This document shows, piece after piece, positions 34,813-46,055 of a DNA stretch of 64,000 bases. A program made the position numbers and the translations under genes. Below the pieces are notes generated by a model. That model saw nothing but the letters and a program-made list of their open reading frames with translations, was not told where the DNA came from and did not search any database. Position 1 is the stretch's first letter; each line of letters starts with the position of its first letter. Origin of the DNA: Mantis religiosa (Eukaryota; Arthropoda; Insecta; Mantodea; Mantidae); contig CM060955.1 in NCBI GenBank assembly GCA_030765055.1, positions 159,253,243-159,317,242 of the forward strand. Direction: 5' to 3'.

Positions 34813-36140
34813 TCTACCCATCACAAGAAGGCAAGCTGGGCCTGAAGAGGGAGAGGGGCTTGAAATGTTTATCTGGTGGATCTATTTACTACGAAATGAG
34901 TGTATAAGAGTACATATGAGTCATCCATGCTGTCAGATCTAATGCTCTTTTCAGTAACTGCAGTGATAGTTATTATGTACTGTCTACTCACCACAAGAAG
35001 ACAAGCGGGGCATGAAGAGGGAGAGGGGCTTGAGCTGTTTATCTGTTCTGGTAGTGGATCTGTTTACTACGAATTGAGTGTATGAGAGTACATATGAGTC
35101 ACCCATACTGCCAGATCTAATGCTCTTTTCAGTAACTACAGTGATAGTTATTATGTACTGTCTATCCACCACAAGAACACAAGTGGGACCTGAAGAGGGA
35201 GAGGAGCTTGAACTGTTCATCTGCTCTGTTAGTGTATCTATTTACTACGAAATGAGTGTATGAGAGTACATATGAGTCACCCATGCTGCCAGATCTAACG
35301 CTCGTTTCAGTAACTGCAGTGACATCTACCCACCACAAGAAGGCAAGCAGGGCACGAAGAGGGAGAGGGGCTTAAACTGTTTATCTGTTCTAGTGGTGGA
35401 TCTATTTACTGCGAAATGAGTGTATGAGAGTACACAGGAGTCAACCATGCTGCCAGATCTAATATTCGTTTCAGTAACTGCAGTGATAGGTATTATGTAG
35501 TGTCTACCCACCATAAGAAGACAAGCGGGGCCTGAAGAGGGAGAGGGGCTTGAATTGTTTATCTGCTCTGTTAGTGGATCTATTTACTACGAAATGAGTG
35601 TCTGAGAGTACATATGAGTCACCCATGCTCCCAGATCTAAGGTACCTGTTAGTAATTGGAGTGATAGGTATTATGTACTGTCTATCCACCGCAAGAAGAC
35701 AAGCGGGGCATGAAGAGGGAGAGGGGCTTGAACTGTTTATCTGCTCTGTTAGTGGATCTATTTACTACGAAATGAGTGTATGAGTGTACACATGAGTCAC
35801 CCATGCTCTCAGATCTAAGGCACCTTATAGTAATTGCAGTGATAGGTATTATGTACTGCTGTCTATACACAAGAAGGCAAGCGCGGCCTGAAGAGTGGAG
35901 AGGAACTTGTATTGTTTATCTGCTCTGTTAGTGGATATATTTACTAAGAAATGAGTGCATGAGTGTACACATGAGTCACCCATGCTCTCAGATCTAAGGC
36001 ACCTTATAGTAACTGCAGTGATAGGTATTATGTACTGCTGTCTATACACAAGAAGGCAAGCGCGGCCTGAAGAGTGGAGAGGAACTTGTATTGTTTATCT
36101 GCTCTGGTAGTGGATTTTTTACTACGAAATGAGTGTATGA
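34813..36140. repeat. 178-bp satellite, left part
   Basis: About 7.5 units, with the AGATCT landmark at 34935, 35113, 35291, 35455, 35633, 35811 and 35990. Spacing is 178-179 bp, except one 164-bp unit with a short deletion. The array is interrupted in a unit at 36140 by a Harbinger-like element and resumes at 37435 in the same phase. Confidence 0.95.
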
Positions 36141-36398
36141 TGTCCGATTTCACCAGCAGGTGTTAAAATCGATGTTAACAAATGTAACGTAACAATTGTC
36201 ACAGCGCTAACACTACTTTTAAATGTCTTGCATTTCACCAACCTGTTTCTTGAAAATGTTAACAAACACGTATTAACGCCGAGAAATTTGTAGATATTAC
36301 TGCTATAGAAGGCTATGGATGAGTCGTATTATTTTCTGAACGTATTGCGATGCGCTTTTGTTTTCATTTTCGTCTGCACACATCTGAAAAAATAGCGG

Positions 36399-36653
36399 GT
36401 GGACAAAATCGTAAACAAAAGTCGTGAGACAAATTTCTCATCGATGGAGAAAGAATTGTTAATTGAATTGGTGACGAAGTGTAAGGATATCGTGGAAAAT
36501 AAGAGGACGGATGCGGTGAATGTAAAAGAGAAAGATGTTATGTGGGAAAACATTGGAAACGAATTTAATTCAAATGCATGTGTGACTATTACAAGCACCA
36601 AACAACTTTGTCAGTATTACGTAAATTTAAGACGAGGTGCAAAGGACAAGTGA
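36399..36653 (+). pseudogene. Myb/SANT-like DNA-binding protein of the Harbinger-like element, broken
   Basis: The 85-codon frame shows the Myb/SANT-like fold sequence seen in Harbinger accessory proteins and related insect regulators: NFSSMEKELLIELVTKCKDI, VENKRTDAVNVKEKDVMWEN and STKQLCQYYVNLRRGAKDK, with conserved tryptophan, LI.LV helix and KQL..YY.NL helix. In autonomous Harbingers this protein brings the transposase to the DNA ends. The first ATG (36444) lies inside the domain, and a TAG precedes the frame, so the true start is lost. After the stop a shifted frame reads FKTGGG, a motif expected further on in such proteins, so the 3' end is frameshifted. Its 3' end is duplicated downstream. 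Confidence 0.72.
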
Positions 36654-37130
36654 CTTAAGTTTCAAGACGGGAGGTGGACAGCGAATTGTTTACATAATTT
36701 AGTGAATTATAAAATCGCAAATTTATTAATAGGCGAAATCGGCATATTCCTTTCTATGCATATTCTAACTTGATATTATGTAAATTTAAAATGAGGAACG
36801 GAGGACGAGTGACTTGAACGTTTCAAGACGGGAGGTGGAGAGTGTATTATTCACATAATTCAGTTAATTAAAAAATCACAAAGTTATTAATGCTTGAAGC
36901 AAAGGCGAGATTGGCATATTCCTTTCGATGCATGTTCTAACTCAGTATTAGGTAAATTTAAAACGAGGTGCGAAGAAAGACAAGTGACGAATGACTTGAA
37001 AGTTTCAAGACGGGAGGTGGACAATGTATTATCCACATATTTTAGTGAATTATAAAATATCAAAGTTATTAATACTCGAAGCAGAGGCGAGATCGGCATA
37101 TTTCTTTCGATACATGCTCTAATCTCTCTT
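36600..37130. repeat. three degenerate tandem copies of the Myb-like gene's 3' end
   Basis: TTTCAAGACGGGAGGTGGA recurs at about 36659, 36821 and 37013. Each is preceded by GTAAATTTAA and GACGAGG-like sequence, and followed by a shared segment ending GGCATATTCCTTTC. Spacings are about 161 and 192 bp. The first copy overlaps the end of the Myb/SANT-like frame. Confidence 0.85.
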
Positions 37131-37434
37131 GTACTTCCGCAGTAACCTTCATAGCAACATGTTTCGACAGTCTATACCTCCGTATGATAGCTCCTCAAAA
37201 TCATATCTCCTCAGAGACCGTACTCTATTACGAATGCCATTTAGACGGTCTTATATACGGTAACAGTGCCGCCATTTACAATTGTTAATGACTTAACAAC
37301 AGAAATTTGGGTTGTTAATTTAACAAGAGATTTAACACGAGTCTTAAGCTAACACTAATTAATGAAATGCAATGTTTGTTATCACTATTGCTAAACTCGT
37401 GTTAACTCTTAACATGTGTTGGTGAAATTGGGCA

Positions 37435-37476
37435 TTAGAGTACACATGAGTCACCCGTGCTGCCAGGTCTAATGCT
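37435..37476. repeat. 178-bp satellite, right remnant after the insertion
   Basis: TTAGAGTACACATGAGTCAC and CCGTGCTGCCAGGTCTAATG continue the satellite unit broken at 36140. The array ends here. Confidence 0.85.
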
Positions 37477-37960
37477 TCTATGCAATATCACAAGGTGACC
37501 ATGGCTTTATCTCTGTTAGTACAAATATGTCAAATAAAGCAATGGTTGTTCTCGAAGAGTGTGAGTGCTGGCACGCTTCTTGGACGTGAGCTAAGCCTCA
37601 ATGAACGCATCACTTCAGCCAATGGATTGAGCGGGAGTCACAAATGGCAGATAGATATGTCTACGTGGAGTAACTATTATGTGTTTCAAATGGGAAGAGT
37701 TCTGGAGTCCAGCTAATCAGATGCCGTATCACACTCAGCGTTGCCAGCTTGTTACCCCCTCTTATATTTCCTTCCCTCTCTCACGCACTCATACAACATA
37801 CAGGTCTGCTTGGCGCATACGTAAGTGTAGGCAAATTATATTCTACAAACTTTTACAATGATGCAGTTGCCAAAATCAAAATTGGAAAAAGCATTTTCGC
37901 AAATTATTTATACTTTTAAATCCTATAACTATAATTATAGTTTATGAATTAACCGTTTTT
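37477..37960. other. non-coding stretch, nothing recognised
   Basis: Short frames without known motifs. Confidence 0.4.
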
Positions 37961-38341
37961 CTATTCCAATGAAACTGCCAGTGGCTCATCCATATCCCTG
38001 TCAATGTCATTTCCGTTAAGAACCAATTCGTCATTGTTACTGTCTTCATCATCTGAGTCTTGCAAATGCTAGATGATGTCACGTGATATTTCTTTCTTAA
38101 AATCATCTTCTTCAAGGTTTTCTGCATGGCTTACGCAGTTTTCCCAGTCCTTTTGTGCCACCTTGTCAATTTCTTCGCGAACAAGTCCTTCAACGTCCGT
38201 CAGTTTAAAAGTAGTATTTCTGTTTGCAACCCCCCTTTTTATTTGAGCCCACACCAACTCATTTGGATTATATTGGCAGTGGTAAGGTGGGAGGCGTATT
38301 GCCTCGTGTCCCATTTAAATTGCAAGTTGATCCAACTGATA
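37961..38341 (-). pseudogene. Tc1/IS630-type transposase, C-terminal DDE_3 fragment
   Basis: The minus strand reads YQLDQLAI, stop (38315-38317), MGHEAIRLPPYHCQYNPNE, LVWAQIKRGVANRNTTFKL, DVEGLVREEIDKVAQKDWEN, then another stop (38069-38071) and an acidic tail with many D and N before the final stop at 37961-37963. LPPYHC..NP.E..W is the signature around the third catalytic acid (E in NPNE) of DDE_3 transposases. The upstream catalytic residues are missing. Two in-frame stops make it a pseudogene. It probably belongs to the same family as the N-terminal fragment at 27083-27510. Confidence 0.8.
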
Positions 38342-38841
38342 CACTTTTTCCGTGTTTTTAAACGGAAGTACTCTCTGCAATAACTCTTTTTAGTTTCTGT
38401 TTCCGAAAAGTTTTAAAGAACGTGTACACCTTAGAAATAATACTTCGAGCCTGACTTCACAATACCTGGCTTTTTGACTCACTACTAAATTCACCGAAAG
38501 AATCCATTGCACTATTTAACTCTTACTCTACTGTTGTGTAAAGAACAACTAAATGATATTGATGTGTACTCTCCTGAGTAAATAAACACTTCTTATCCAG
38601 CATTCATTCATAAACATAAGCATACAACACCTTCACTTATTTCAGTAATCCTTTTATTCGTCATGTCAGTAGATTAAATTTCAGTTCTGAGTAATTAAAA
38701 GTATATGTACATACATACACAACAACCACTTTGAACTCTCTAGAGTAAATAGAAATTACGAACCATTCATAAACAAAGATATGTGAACAGACACGTTCTG
38801 CCAGGGCAACGGGAAATTTATTGTTTCCTCTCGCTCGAATT
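38342..38841. other. non-coding stretch, nothing recognised
   Basis: AT-rich, with no supported gene. Confidence 0.4.
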
Positions 38842-39090
38842 GGCCGCACCGTGGCTCAGTAGTTAGACTGCTTGGCTCTCACCAAGGCGGCCCGGGTTTG
38901 ATCCCAGGTGACCGCAAAGTGAGATTTGTGGTGGACAACACGGCGATGGGGCGGGTTTTCTCCGGGACCTCCGGTTTCCCCCACCATCTCATTCCACCGG
39001 TGTTCCATCTTCATCTCATATATTATCAGTGTCACCGCCTGCGGTGCCGTATGTAGTAAAAGTGGGTGTTAAACACTACACACATTTATT
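38842..39090 (+). mobile_element. SINE-C copy 2 with perfect target duplication
   Basis: The 249-bp element starts GGCCGCACCGTGGCTCAGTA (A-box), with a B-box GGGTTTGATCCCAGG. The body is shared with 16541-16772 and the 3' end reads CACTACACACATTTATT. The flanks carry a perfect 13-bp direct repeat TCTCGCTCGAATT (38829-38841 and 39091-39103). The head, size and duplication make it a tRNA-derived SINE moved by LINE machinery. The intact duplication suggests a recent insertion. Confidence 0.93.
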
Positions 39091-39245
39091 TCTCGCTCGA
39101 ATTAGTTTATTCAAAGTAATTCTTTTATCACGTCATGTCAAACATTTACGTTTCAGTTCTGAGTAATAACAAATATACGTACACGCACACATGCCAACCA
39201 ATAATGATATTCATACAGTGCTTATCGTCACGATTTATTGTTATA

Positions 39246-40577
39246 CGAGGGCTATCCAGAAAGTAGATTACGTTTTCGTCTGTTTCCGCTAGGGGCGGGG
39301 CTAGCGCGGCCATCTTGGGATCAGAGCGTTGCGCAGCTCAGTCGGCATCTAGCCGTGCTAGTGAGAGGTTCGTGCTGTGCTCCGTTCAGATACTGTAACG
39401 GTTTGAAATGTCTGCGTTAATTGAAAATCCCGCGAGCTGCGAGGTGCGTGCAGTAATAAGGTTTCTGACTGCAAAAAACTGTAAACCGATAGAAATCTAT
39501 CGGCAGCTTTGTGAAGTGTATGGGGACAACATTATCACTGAAGGTGGAGTGCGTCAGTGGGTCATCAGATTTAAAAATGGCCGAACCAATGTTCACGACG
39601 AAGATCGAAGTGGGAGACCCAGCATAGTGACTGCCGAACTTGTCGAAAAAGTCGATGCTAAAGTCCGTGAAAATCGAAGGTTCACAATAACGGAACTTTC
39701 TTTGAGTTTTCCACAAATTTCGCGAAGTTTGTTGCACGAAATCATCAGCGAAAAGCTTGGTTACCACAAGTTTTGTGCAAGATGGATTCCAAAAATCTTA
39801 ACAGAGGACCACTAAAATCAGCGAATGGCTGCAGCGTTGAACTTTTTGGACGTTTACCATAAGGATGGTGACTCTTTACTCGATCGCATCGTTACTAGTG
39901 ACGAAACATGGGTGAAACACGTGAACTGTGAAACGAAATTGCAATCAATGCAGTGGGGGCACACAAGTTCTCCCCAAAAACCCAAGAAATGCATGCAAAC
40001 AATGTCGGCAAGGAAGATGACGACTGTTTTTTGGGACAGAAAAGGTGTGATTTTGGTGGACTTCCTGGAAAGAGGCACTACAATAAACTCTCAAAGGTAT
40101 TGCCAAACTCTCCAAAAACTCAGAAGAGCCATTCGAAACAAGCGCAGAGGAATGTTGAGCTCTAAGATCTTGTTGATTCACGACAACGCCCGGCCCCACA
40201 CGGCAAATGTCACTCGTGAAGTTCTTGAATCTTTTAAGTGGGAGTTGTTTCCTCATCCGCCGTACAGTCCCGACCTGGCACCGAGCGACTTCCACCTATT
40301 CCCAGCAATGAAGAAGTGGCTGGCTATGCAGCGTTTTGATGACGACGCACAGCTGCAAGAAGAGGTAACGAAGTGGTTGAAGGCGCAGGCGGCCGAATTT
40401 TTCGACGAAGGAATTTCCAAGCTCGTACATCGCTACGATAAATGCCTTAATTTGAATGGTGACTATGTCGAAAAGTAGTATTTGAGTGTGGCTTTCATCT
40501 GTATATAATAAAATTTGTTTCCTATACTTTGTTTACTTTTTATTCCAAAACGTAATCTACTTTCTGGATAGCACTCG
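39246..40577 (+). mobile_element. mariner DNA transposon, copy 2 (inactivated)
   Basis: This is the same family as 1116-2450, in the opposite orientation. It is 1332 bp, with TA on both sides (39244-39245 and 40578-40579). The 31-bp inverted repeats carry one mismatch in the right end (GCACTCG for GCCCTCG). The transposase gene has a nonsense codon and a one-codon deletion relative to copy 1. Confidence 0.96.
39408..40478 (+). pseudogene. mariner transposase broken by one stop codon
   Basis: Residues 1-135 are identical in translation to the intact copy at 1215-2288. The AAA lysine codon 136 is TAA here (39813-39815). The frame continues to the end (39825-40478), with one residue fewer near the MTTVFW segment. 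All three catalytic D remain in the second part (SDETW, HDNARPH, SPDLAPSD), and this copy keeps the family-typical HDNARPH that copy 1 has changed. It is therefore a young pseudogene. Its ends may still be mobilised by a related transposase. Confidence 0.95.
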
Positions 40578-40748
40578 TATTTCAGGTAATAGTGGTTTAT
40601 TTATTTGTATTAGAAAAACTATTTGAGCTAAAAATATGTGGTTTTCATGGTTATGTTAGATATATTACTCTCTCCTTCCTCATGGATCAGTTTTTGCAAA
40701 ATCTGAATTTTTGTCTTAACGCGAATAGTATTTCATGCATATTGATTG

Positions 40749-40976
40749 CCCGCCTCGGTAGCGTGGTGGTCGCATGTCTGCCTCACATTCGAACCGAGTT
40801 CGAATCTCGGTCAGGGTGAGTTACTTGGATAAGGCTTTTTCCGGGGTTTTCGCTCATCCTGAAAGACGAATGTCGGGTAACTCTAAGCTCTATGTACCCT
40901 GGACTCATTTGAGCATCATTTCATTCATCGTCCGATATGACTTAACGTTGGAGGACGTAAATTACAAAGAGAAATG
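40749..40976 (+). mobile_element. SINE-B copy, single body unit, reference form
   Basis: The head reads CGCCTCGGTAGCGTGGTGG (A-box region), TGTCTGCCTCACATTCG and GAGTTCGAATCTCGGTCAGG (B-box). The body follows once: ATCCTGAAAGACGAATGTCG to GACTTAACGTTGGAGGACG, and the element ends TAAATTACAAAGA. This shows the unexpanded arrangement against which the arrays at 7771 and 32030 can be read. Confidence 0.88.
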
Positions 40977-42059
40977 CAATACAACAACACCGCAGATCTC
41001 CGATTGGTTACTCACCTAGTAGCGCTCAAGGACAAACACCTTCCCATTTGAAACACATAATAGTGCGTTATCTGAGAGGTTTTTTGTTATCAAAGATAAA
41101 GCCAGAGTAACCTTTTGAGCAGCAGGATACTGCTACATGTCAGAGTGTTGACACATTCAGTGACACAGTGCCGCATTCGTTTGTTATCCTGTTTACTAGA
41201 AGAGCGAAATATTAGTAAATATTATTGACTAAACACAAATACAGCTGTGTGTCTGGTTAATTAATTATTTTAAACACAAATATAAAGAATCATTGCAGCC
41301 GCTCGTTTATCGCTTAACACGAAGAATTTTGATTCCGTCTATAAGACATGATTGCACCTGAAGAGAGGTACATGCAGTGACTAGCCGTGTATGTGCGATA
41401 GGCTTGCATAAAGAACTTTGTTGTTACACACTTTTTCCGATACGCTTCCATGCTTTGTGATGTAGTAAGCGCTTGAAGAAGTGATTCTTATTTCAGCATT
41501 TCAAAGCATCAAATGACGTCACACTGAACAGAGAGAGAAGAAAAGAGGCTGGAAGGAAGGAGAGGAAAGAATGTCCCTAGTTAAATAAATAAGGCGGCTT
41601 CTGCTGGTTCTTTTTAAATTGACAAACCATTTAGAGCGAGTAAACATTCAGTGAACTTTCGACATTAGTTCACAGTTTTGATGTGACTAATACTGGTAAC
41701 CTTCCGTCACTGAATCACGTCTAACAGTTTCATTCAGGCAGTTAAGTTTTAATTGTTGCTCGGTCACCCACGTCCAGTGTCGGATTTAGGGTGTGTTCTG
41801 TTGCGTCACTGGTTCTTGTGCTCCTTTTAATTAAGCTCTTTAATTGAAGACCATGCGACGTCATAGGAAATGCTGTGGCCAGAGAGGGTTTATTGGAGCA
41901 ACTGGGCCGCATGCCAAGCACTGAAATGACTTGCAGTAACTTGAATCATCGTTTGACTCGAGAGTGACTGAGATACTCAGATTCCAGGGTAAATATCTGA
42001 ACAACTTTTTGATTACTTCTCAGATATAAGGCAATTAGCTCACAACACAAGCACGTACA
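40977..42059. other. non-coding stretch, nothing recognised
   Basis: No gene or family match. Confidence 0.4.
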
Positions 42060-42131
42060 TACGAGGGTGGTCTGAAAAGTTTCCGACCTAATAAAGATAC
42101 AAACATGTTTTTCAGAATTTTTTATTTTTAT

Positions 42132-45089
42132 TTTCAACATAGTCTCCTTATAACTCTACACACTTCTCCCAGCGATGTTCCCATCTCTGTAACCCGTCCA
42201 AATAGTACTCGGCGTTTTTCAACATGGTCTCCTTGTAACTCTACACACTTCTCCCAGCGATGCTCCCATCTCTGTAACCCGTCCAAATAGTACTCGGCGT
42301 TTTTCAACATGGTCTCCTTGTAACTCTACACACTTCTCCCAGCGATGCTCCCATCTCTGTAACCCGTCCAAATAGTACTCGGCGTTTTTCAACATAGTCT
42401 CCTTGTAACTCTACACACTTCTCCCAGCGATGCTCCCATCTCTGTAACACGTCCAAATAGTACTCGACGTTTTTCAACATAGTCTCCTTGTAACTCTACA
42501 CACTTCTCCCAGCGATGCTCCCATCTCTGTAACCCGTCCAAATAGTACTCGGCGTTTTTCAACATGGTCTCCTTGTAACTCTACACACTTCTCCCAGCGA
42601 TGCTCCCATATCTGTAACCCGTCCAAATAGTACTCGGCGTTTTTCAACATAGTCTCCTTGTAACTCTACACACTTCTCCCAGCGATGCTCCCATCTCTGT
42701 AACCCGTCCAAATAGTACTCGGCGTTTTTCAACATAGTCTTCTTGTAACTCTACACACTTCTCCCAGCGATGTTCCCATCTCTGTAACCCGTCCAAATAG
42801 TAATCGGCGTTTTCAACATAGTCTCCTTGTAACTCTACACACGTCTCCCAGCGATGCTCTCATCTCTGTAACCCGTCCAAATAGTACTCGGCGTTCTTCA
42901 ACATAGTCTTCTTGTAACTCTATACACTTCTCCCAGCGATGCTCCCATCTCTGTAATCCGTCCAAATAGTACTCACGTTTTTCAACATAGTCTCCTTGTA
43001 ACTCTACACACTTCTCTCAGCGATGCTCTCATCTCTGTAACCCGTCCAAATAGTACTCGGCGTTTTTCAACATAGTCTCCTTGTAACTCTACGCACTTCT
43101 CCCAGCGATGCTCCCATCTCTGTAACCCGTCCAAATAGTACTCGGCGTTTTTCAACATAGTCTCCTTGTAACTACACACTTCTCCCAGCGATGCTCCCAT
43201 CTCTGTAACCCGTCCAAATAGTACTCGGCGTTTTTCAACATAGTCTCCTTGTAACTCTACACACCTCTCCCAGCGATGCTCCCATCTCTGTAACCCGTCC
43301 AAATAGTACTCGGCGTTTTTCAACATAGTCTCCTTGTAACTCTACACACTTCCCTCAGCGATGCTCACATCTCTGTAACCCGTCCAAATAGTACTCGGCG
43401 TTTTTCAACACAGTCTCCTTGTAACTCTACACACTTCTCCCAGCGATGCTCCCATCTCTGTAACCCGTCCAAATAGTACTCGGCGTTTTTCAACATAGTC
43501 TCCTTGTAACTCTACACACTTCTCCCAGCGATGCTCCCATCTCTATAACCCGTCCAAATAGTACTCTGCGTTTTTCAACATAGTCTCCTTGTAACTCTAC
43601 ACACTTCTCTCAGCGATGTTCCCATCTCTGTAACCCGTCCAAATAGTACTCTGCGTTTTTCAACAGTCTCCTTGTAACTCTACACACTTCTCTCAGCGAT
43701 GTTCCCATCTCTGTAACCCGTCCAAATAGTACTCTGCGTTTTTCAACATAGTCTCCTTGTAACTCTACACACTTCTCTCAGCGATGATCCCATCTCTATA
43801 ACCCGTCCAAATAGTACTCGGCGTTTTTCAACACAGTCTCCTTGTAACTCTACACACTTCTCTCAGCGATGATCCCATCTCTATAACCCGTCCAAATAGT
43901 ACTCGGCGTTCTTCAACATAGTCTCCTTGTAACTCTACACACTTCTCTCAGCGATGCTCTCATCTCTGTAACCCGTCCAAATAGTACTCGGCGTTTTTCA
44001 ACATAGTCTCCTTGTAACTCTACACACTTCTCTCAGCGATGCTCTCATCTCTGTAACCCGTCCAAATAGTACTCGGCGTTTTTCAACATAGTCTCCTTGT
44101 AACTCTACGCACTTCTCCCAGCGATGCTCCCATTTCTGTAACCCGTCCAAATAGTACTCGGCTTTTTTCAACATAGTCCCCTTGTAACTCTACACATTTC
44201 TCCCAGCGATGCTCTCATCTCTGTAACCCGTCCAAATAGTACTCGGCGTTTTTCAACAAAGTCTCCTTGTAACTCTACACACTTCTCCCAGCGATGTTCA
44301 CATCTCTGTAACCCGTCCAAATAGTACTCGGCGTTCTTCAAAAAAGTCTCCTTGTAACTCTACACACTTCTCCCAGCGATGTTCACATCTCTGTAACCCG
44401 TCCAAATAGAACTCGGTGTTCTTCAAAAACGTCTCCTTGTAACTCTACACACTTCTCCCAGCGATGCTCTCATCTCTGTAACCCGTCCAAATAGTACTCG
44501 GCGTTTTTCAACAAAGTCTCCTTGTAACTCTACACACTTCTCCCAGCGATGTTCACATCTCTGTAACCCGTCCAAATAGTACTCGACGTTCTTCAAAAAA
44601 GTCTCCTTGTAACTCTACACACTTCTCCCAGCGATGCTCCCATCTCTGTAACCCGTCCAAAGAGAACTCGGTGTTTTTCAACAAAGTCTCCTTGTAACTC
44701 TACACACTTCTCCCAGCGATGTTCACATCTCTGTAACCCGTCCAAATAGTACTCGGCGTTTTTCAAAATAGTCTCCTTGTAACTCTACACACTTCTCCCA
44801 GCGATGCTCCCATCTCTGTAACCCGTCCAAAAGGTACGCGGCGTTTTTCAACACAGTCTCCTTGTAACTCTATACACTTCTCCTAGCGATGCTCCCGTCT
44901 CTGTAACCTGTCCAAATAGTACTCGGCGTTTTTCAATATAGTCTCCTTGTAACTCTATAACTTCTCCCAGCGATGTTCCCATCTCTGTAAACCGTCCAAA
45001 TAGTACCCGGCGTTTTTCAACATAGTCTCCTTGTAACTCTACACACTTCTCCCAGCGATGCTCCCATCTCTGTAACCGGTCCAAATAGT
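42132..45089. repeat. 85-bp array, about 35 units, from the transposase 3' coding end
   Basis: On the minus strand the unit encodes YYLDGLQRWEHRWEKCVELQ and GDYVEK, the last 26 or so residues of the mariner transposase, plus a short joint. The landmark CCGTCCAAATAG recurs every 85 bp (42194, 42279 and onward). Because 85 is one more than a multiple of three, the frame shifts in each unit. Right-hand units carry more variants (GTTCACATC, TTCTTCAAAAA), and the left third is more uniform. Confidence 0.95.
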
Positions 45090-46055
45090 AGTCGGAGATT
45101 TTCTCTGCAAAATAGTTGTTCACGAAGGTGATTGCCTCTTCATTTGACGAAAATCTCTGTCCTCCGAGTACAATTGTCAGATGAGGGAACAAAAAGAAGA
45201 CGCTTGGGACTAGATCTGGTGAGTCAAGCAGTTCAAACCGTAATTAGTGGATTTTCGCCATTGCAAATGTTGAGGTGTGTTGTCTTAATGAAACAAAATT
45301 TTCTTTTTCTGCAAATATGGCCGTTTTCCCGCAAGTTCTGCTCTCAGCTTGTCAAGTAATGATGCGTAGTATGCTCCAGTAATGGTATTTCCTTTTTGAA
45401 GATAAGGGATTAAAGTAACTCCATGACTATCCCAAAAAACAGTCGTCACTTTCCCGCGAAAAAAAAAACAACAGTTTTTGCTTTTTTGGAGCCAGTTCCC
45501 CCTTTGCAGTCCACTGTTTGGATTGTAGTTTTGTTTCGGCCGTATAATGGTGTATCCAAGTTTCAGGTACAGTAATTAATCGGCGATAAAACTCGGATAT
45601 ATTGTGTGTAAAATGCGCCAGCAGAGCGTTGGAAATGTTCATTCGAACACGTTTTTGGTCTAACGAGAGCAAACGCGGCACCCAACGCGCGGACAGCTTT
45701 CTCATATCTAAATGTTGATTTAATATGTGACAAACACGTTCTTTTGACATGCTCATAGCCTCTGCTGTCTATCTCATTTTAATTGGGTGGTCGTCTAGCA
45801 CCTTTTGGTGAACTTTGGCGATGTTTTCGTCGGTAGTTACAGTTTTTTGACATCTCGAAAGTTCATCGTCTCCCAAGCTCTTACGGCCACGTTAAATTTA
45901 CATGCCCAAAATTTCATTGTGGTACATGATGCTGCAGAGTTCCCATACACAGAATCCAACTCATCTTTGATTAGCGTAGGCGTATTGCCTTTCAAAAACA
46001 AACATTTAATGACAGCTCGATACTCGATTTTGTCCATTTTCATAAGAGCACTCAC
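45090..46055 (-). pseudogene. mariner transposase (second family), inactivated
   Basis: The gene can be followed from ATG 46055: MDKIEYRAVIKCLFLKGNTP (helix-turn-helix), then a frameshift near 45840, TTDENIAKVHQKVLDDHPIK, a stop near 45765, and SMSKERVCHILNQHLDMRKL. ARWVPRLLSLDQKR holds the WVPRLL linker motif. This is followed by TWIHHYTAETKLQSKQW, VFWDSHGVTLIPYLQKGNTI, and the last block FSSNEEAITFVNNYFAE. The first catalytic D is replaced (TVPETW), the second is kept but follows a TAA (45285-45287), and the third is V (VPSVFFLFP). Other frameshifts occur near 45230 and 45440. The protein is clearly dead. Its C-terminal end passes into the 85-bp array. Confidence 0.88.

Larger units (their letters stand above)
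36141..37434 (+). mobile_element. PIF/Harbinger-like DNA transposon, probably non-autonomous
   Basis: This 1294-bp insertion interrupts the 178-bp satellite. Ends are imperfect inverted repeats, TGTCCGATTTCACCAGCAGG against TGCCCAATTTCACCAACACA, continuing TGTTAA in both. The flanking trinucleotides are TGA (36138-36140) and TTA (37435-37437), consistent with a 3-bp target duplication with one change, as in PIF/Harbinger (usually TWA). Many TTAAC/GTTAA motifs lie near both ends. Inside is a Myb/SANT-like ORF, the accessory gene of Harbinger elements. I find no DDE transposase. Confidence 0.8.

Noticed and set aside
37480..37716. A 78-codon frame after the satellite
   Set aside because: No motif is known, and similar-length frames occur by chance throughout the window.
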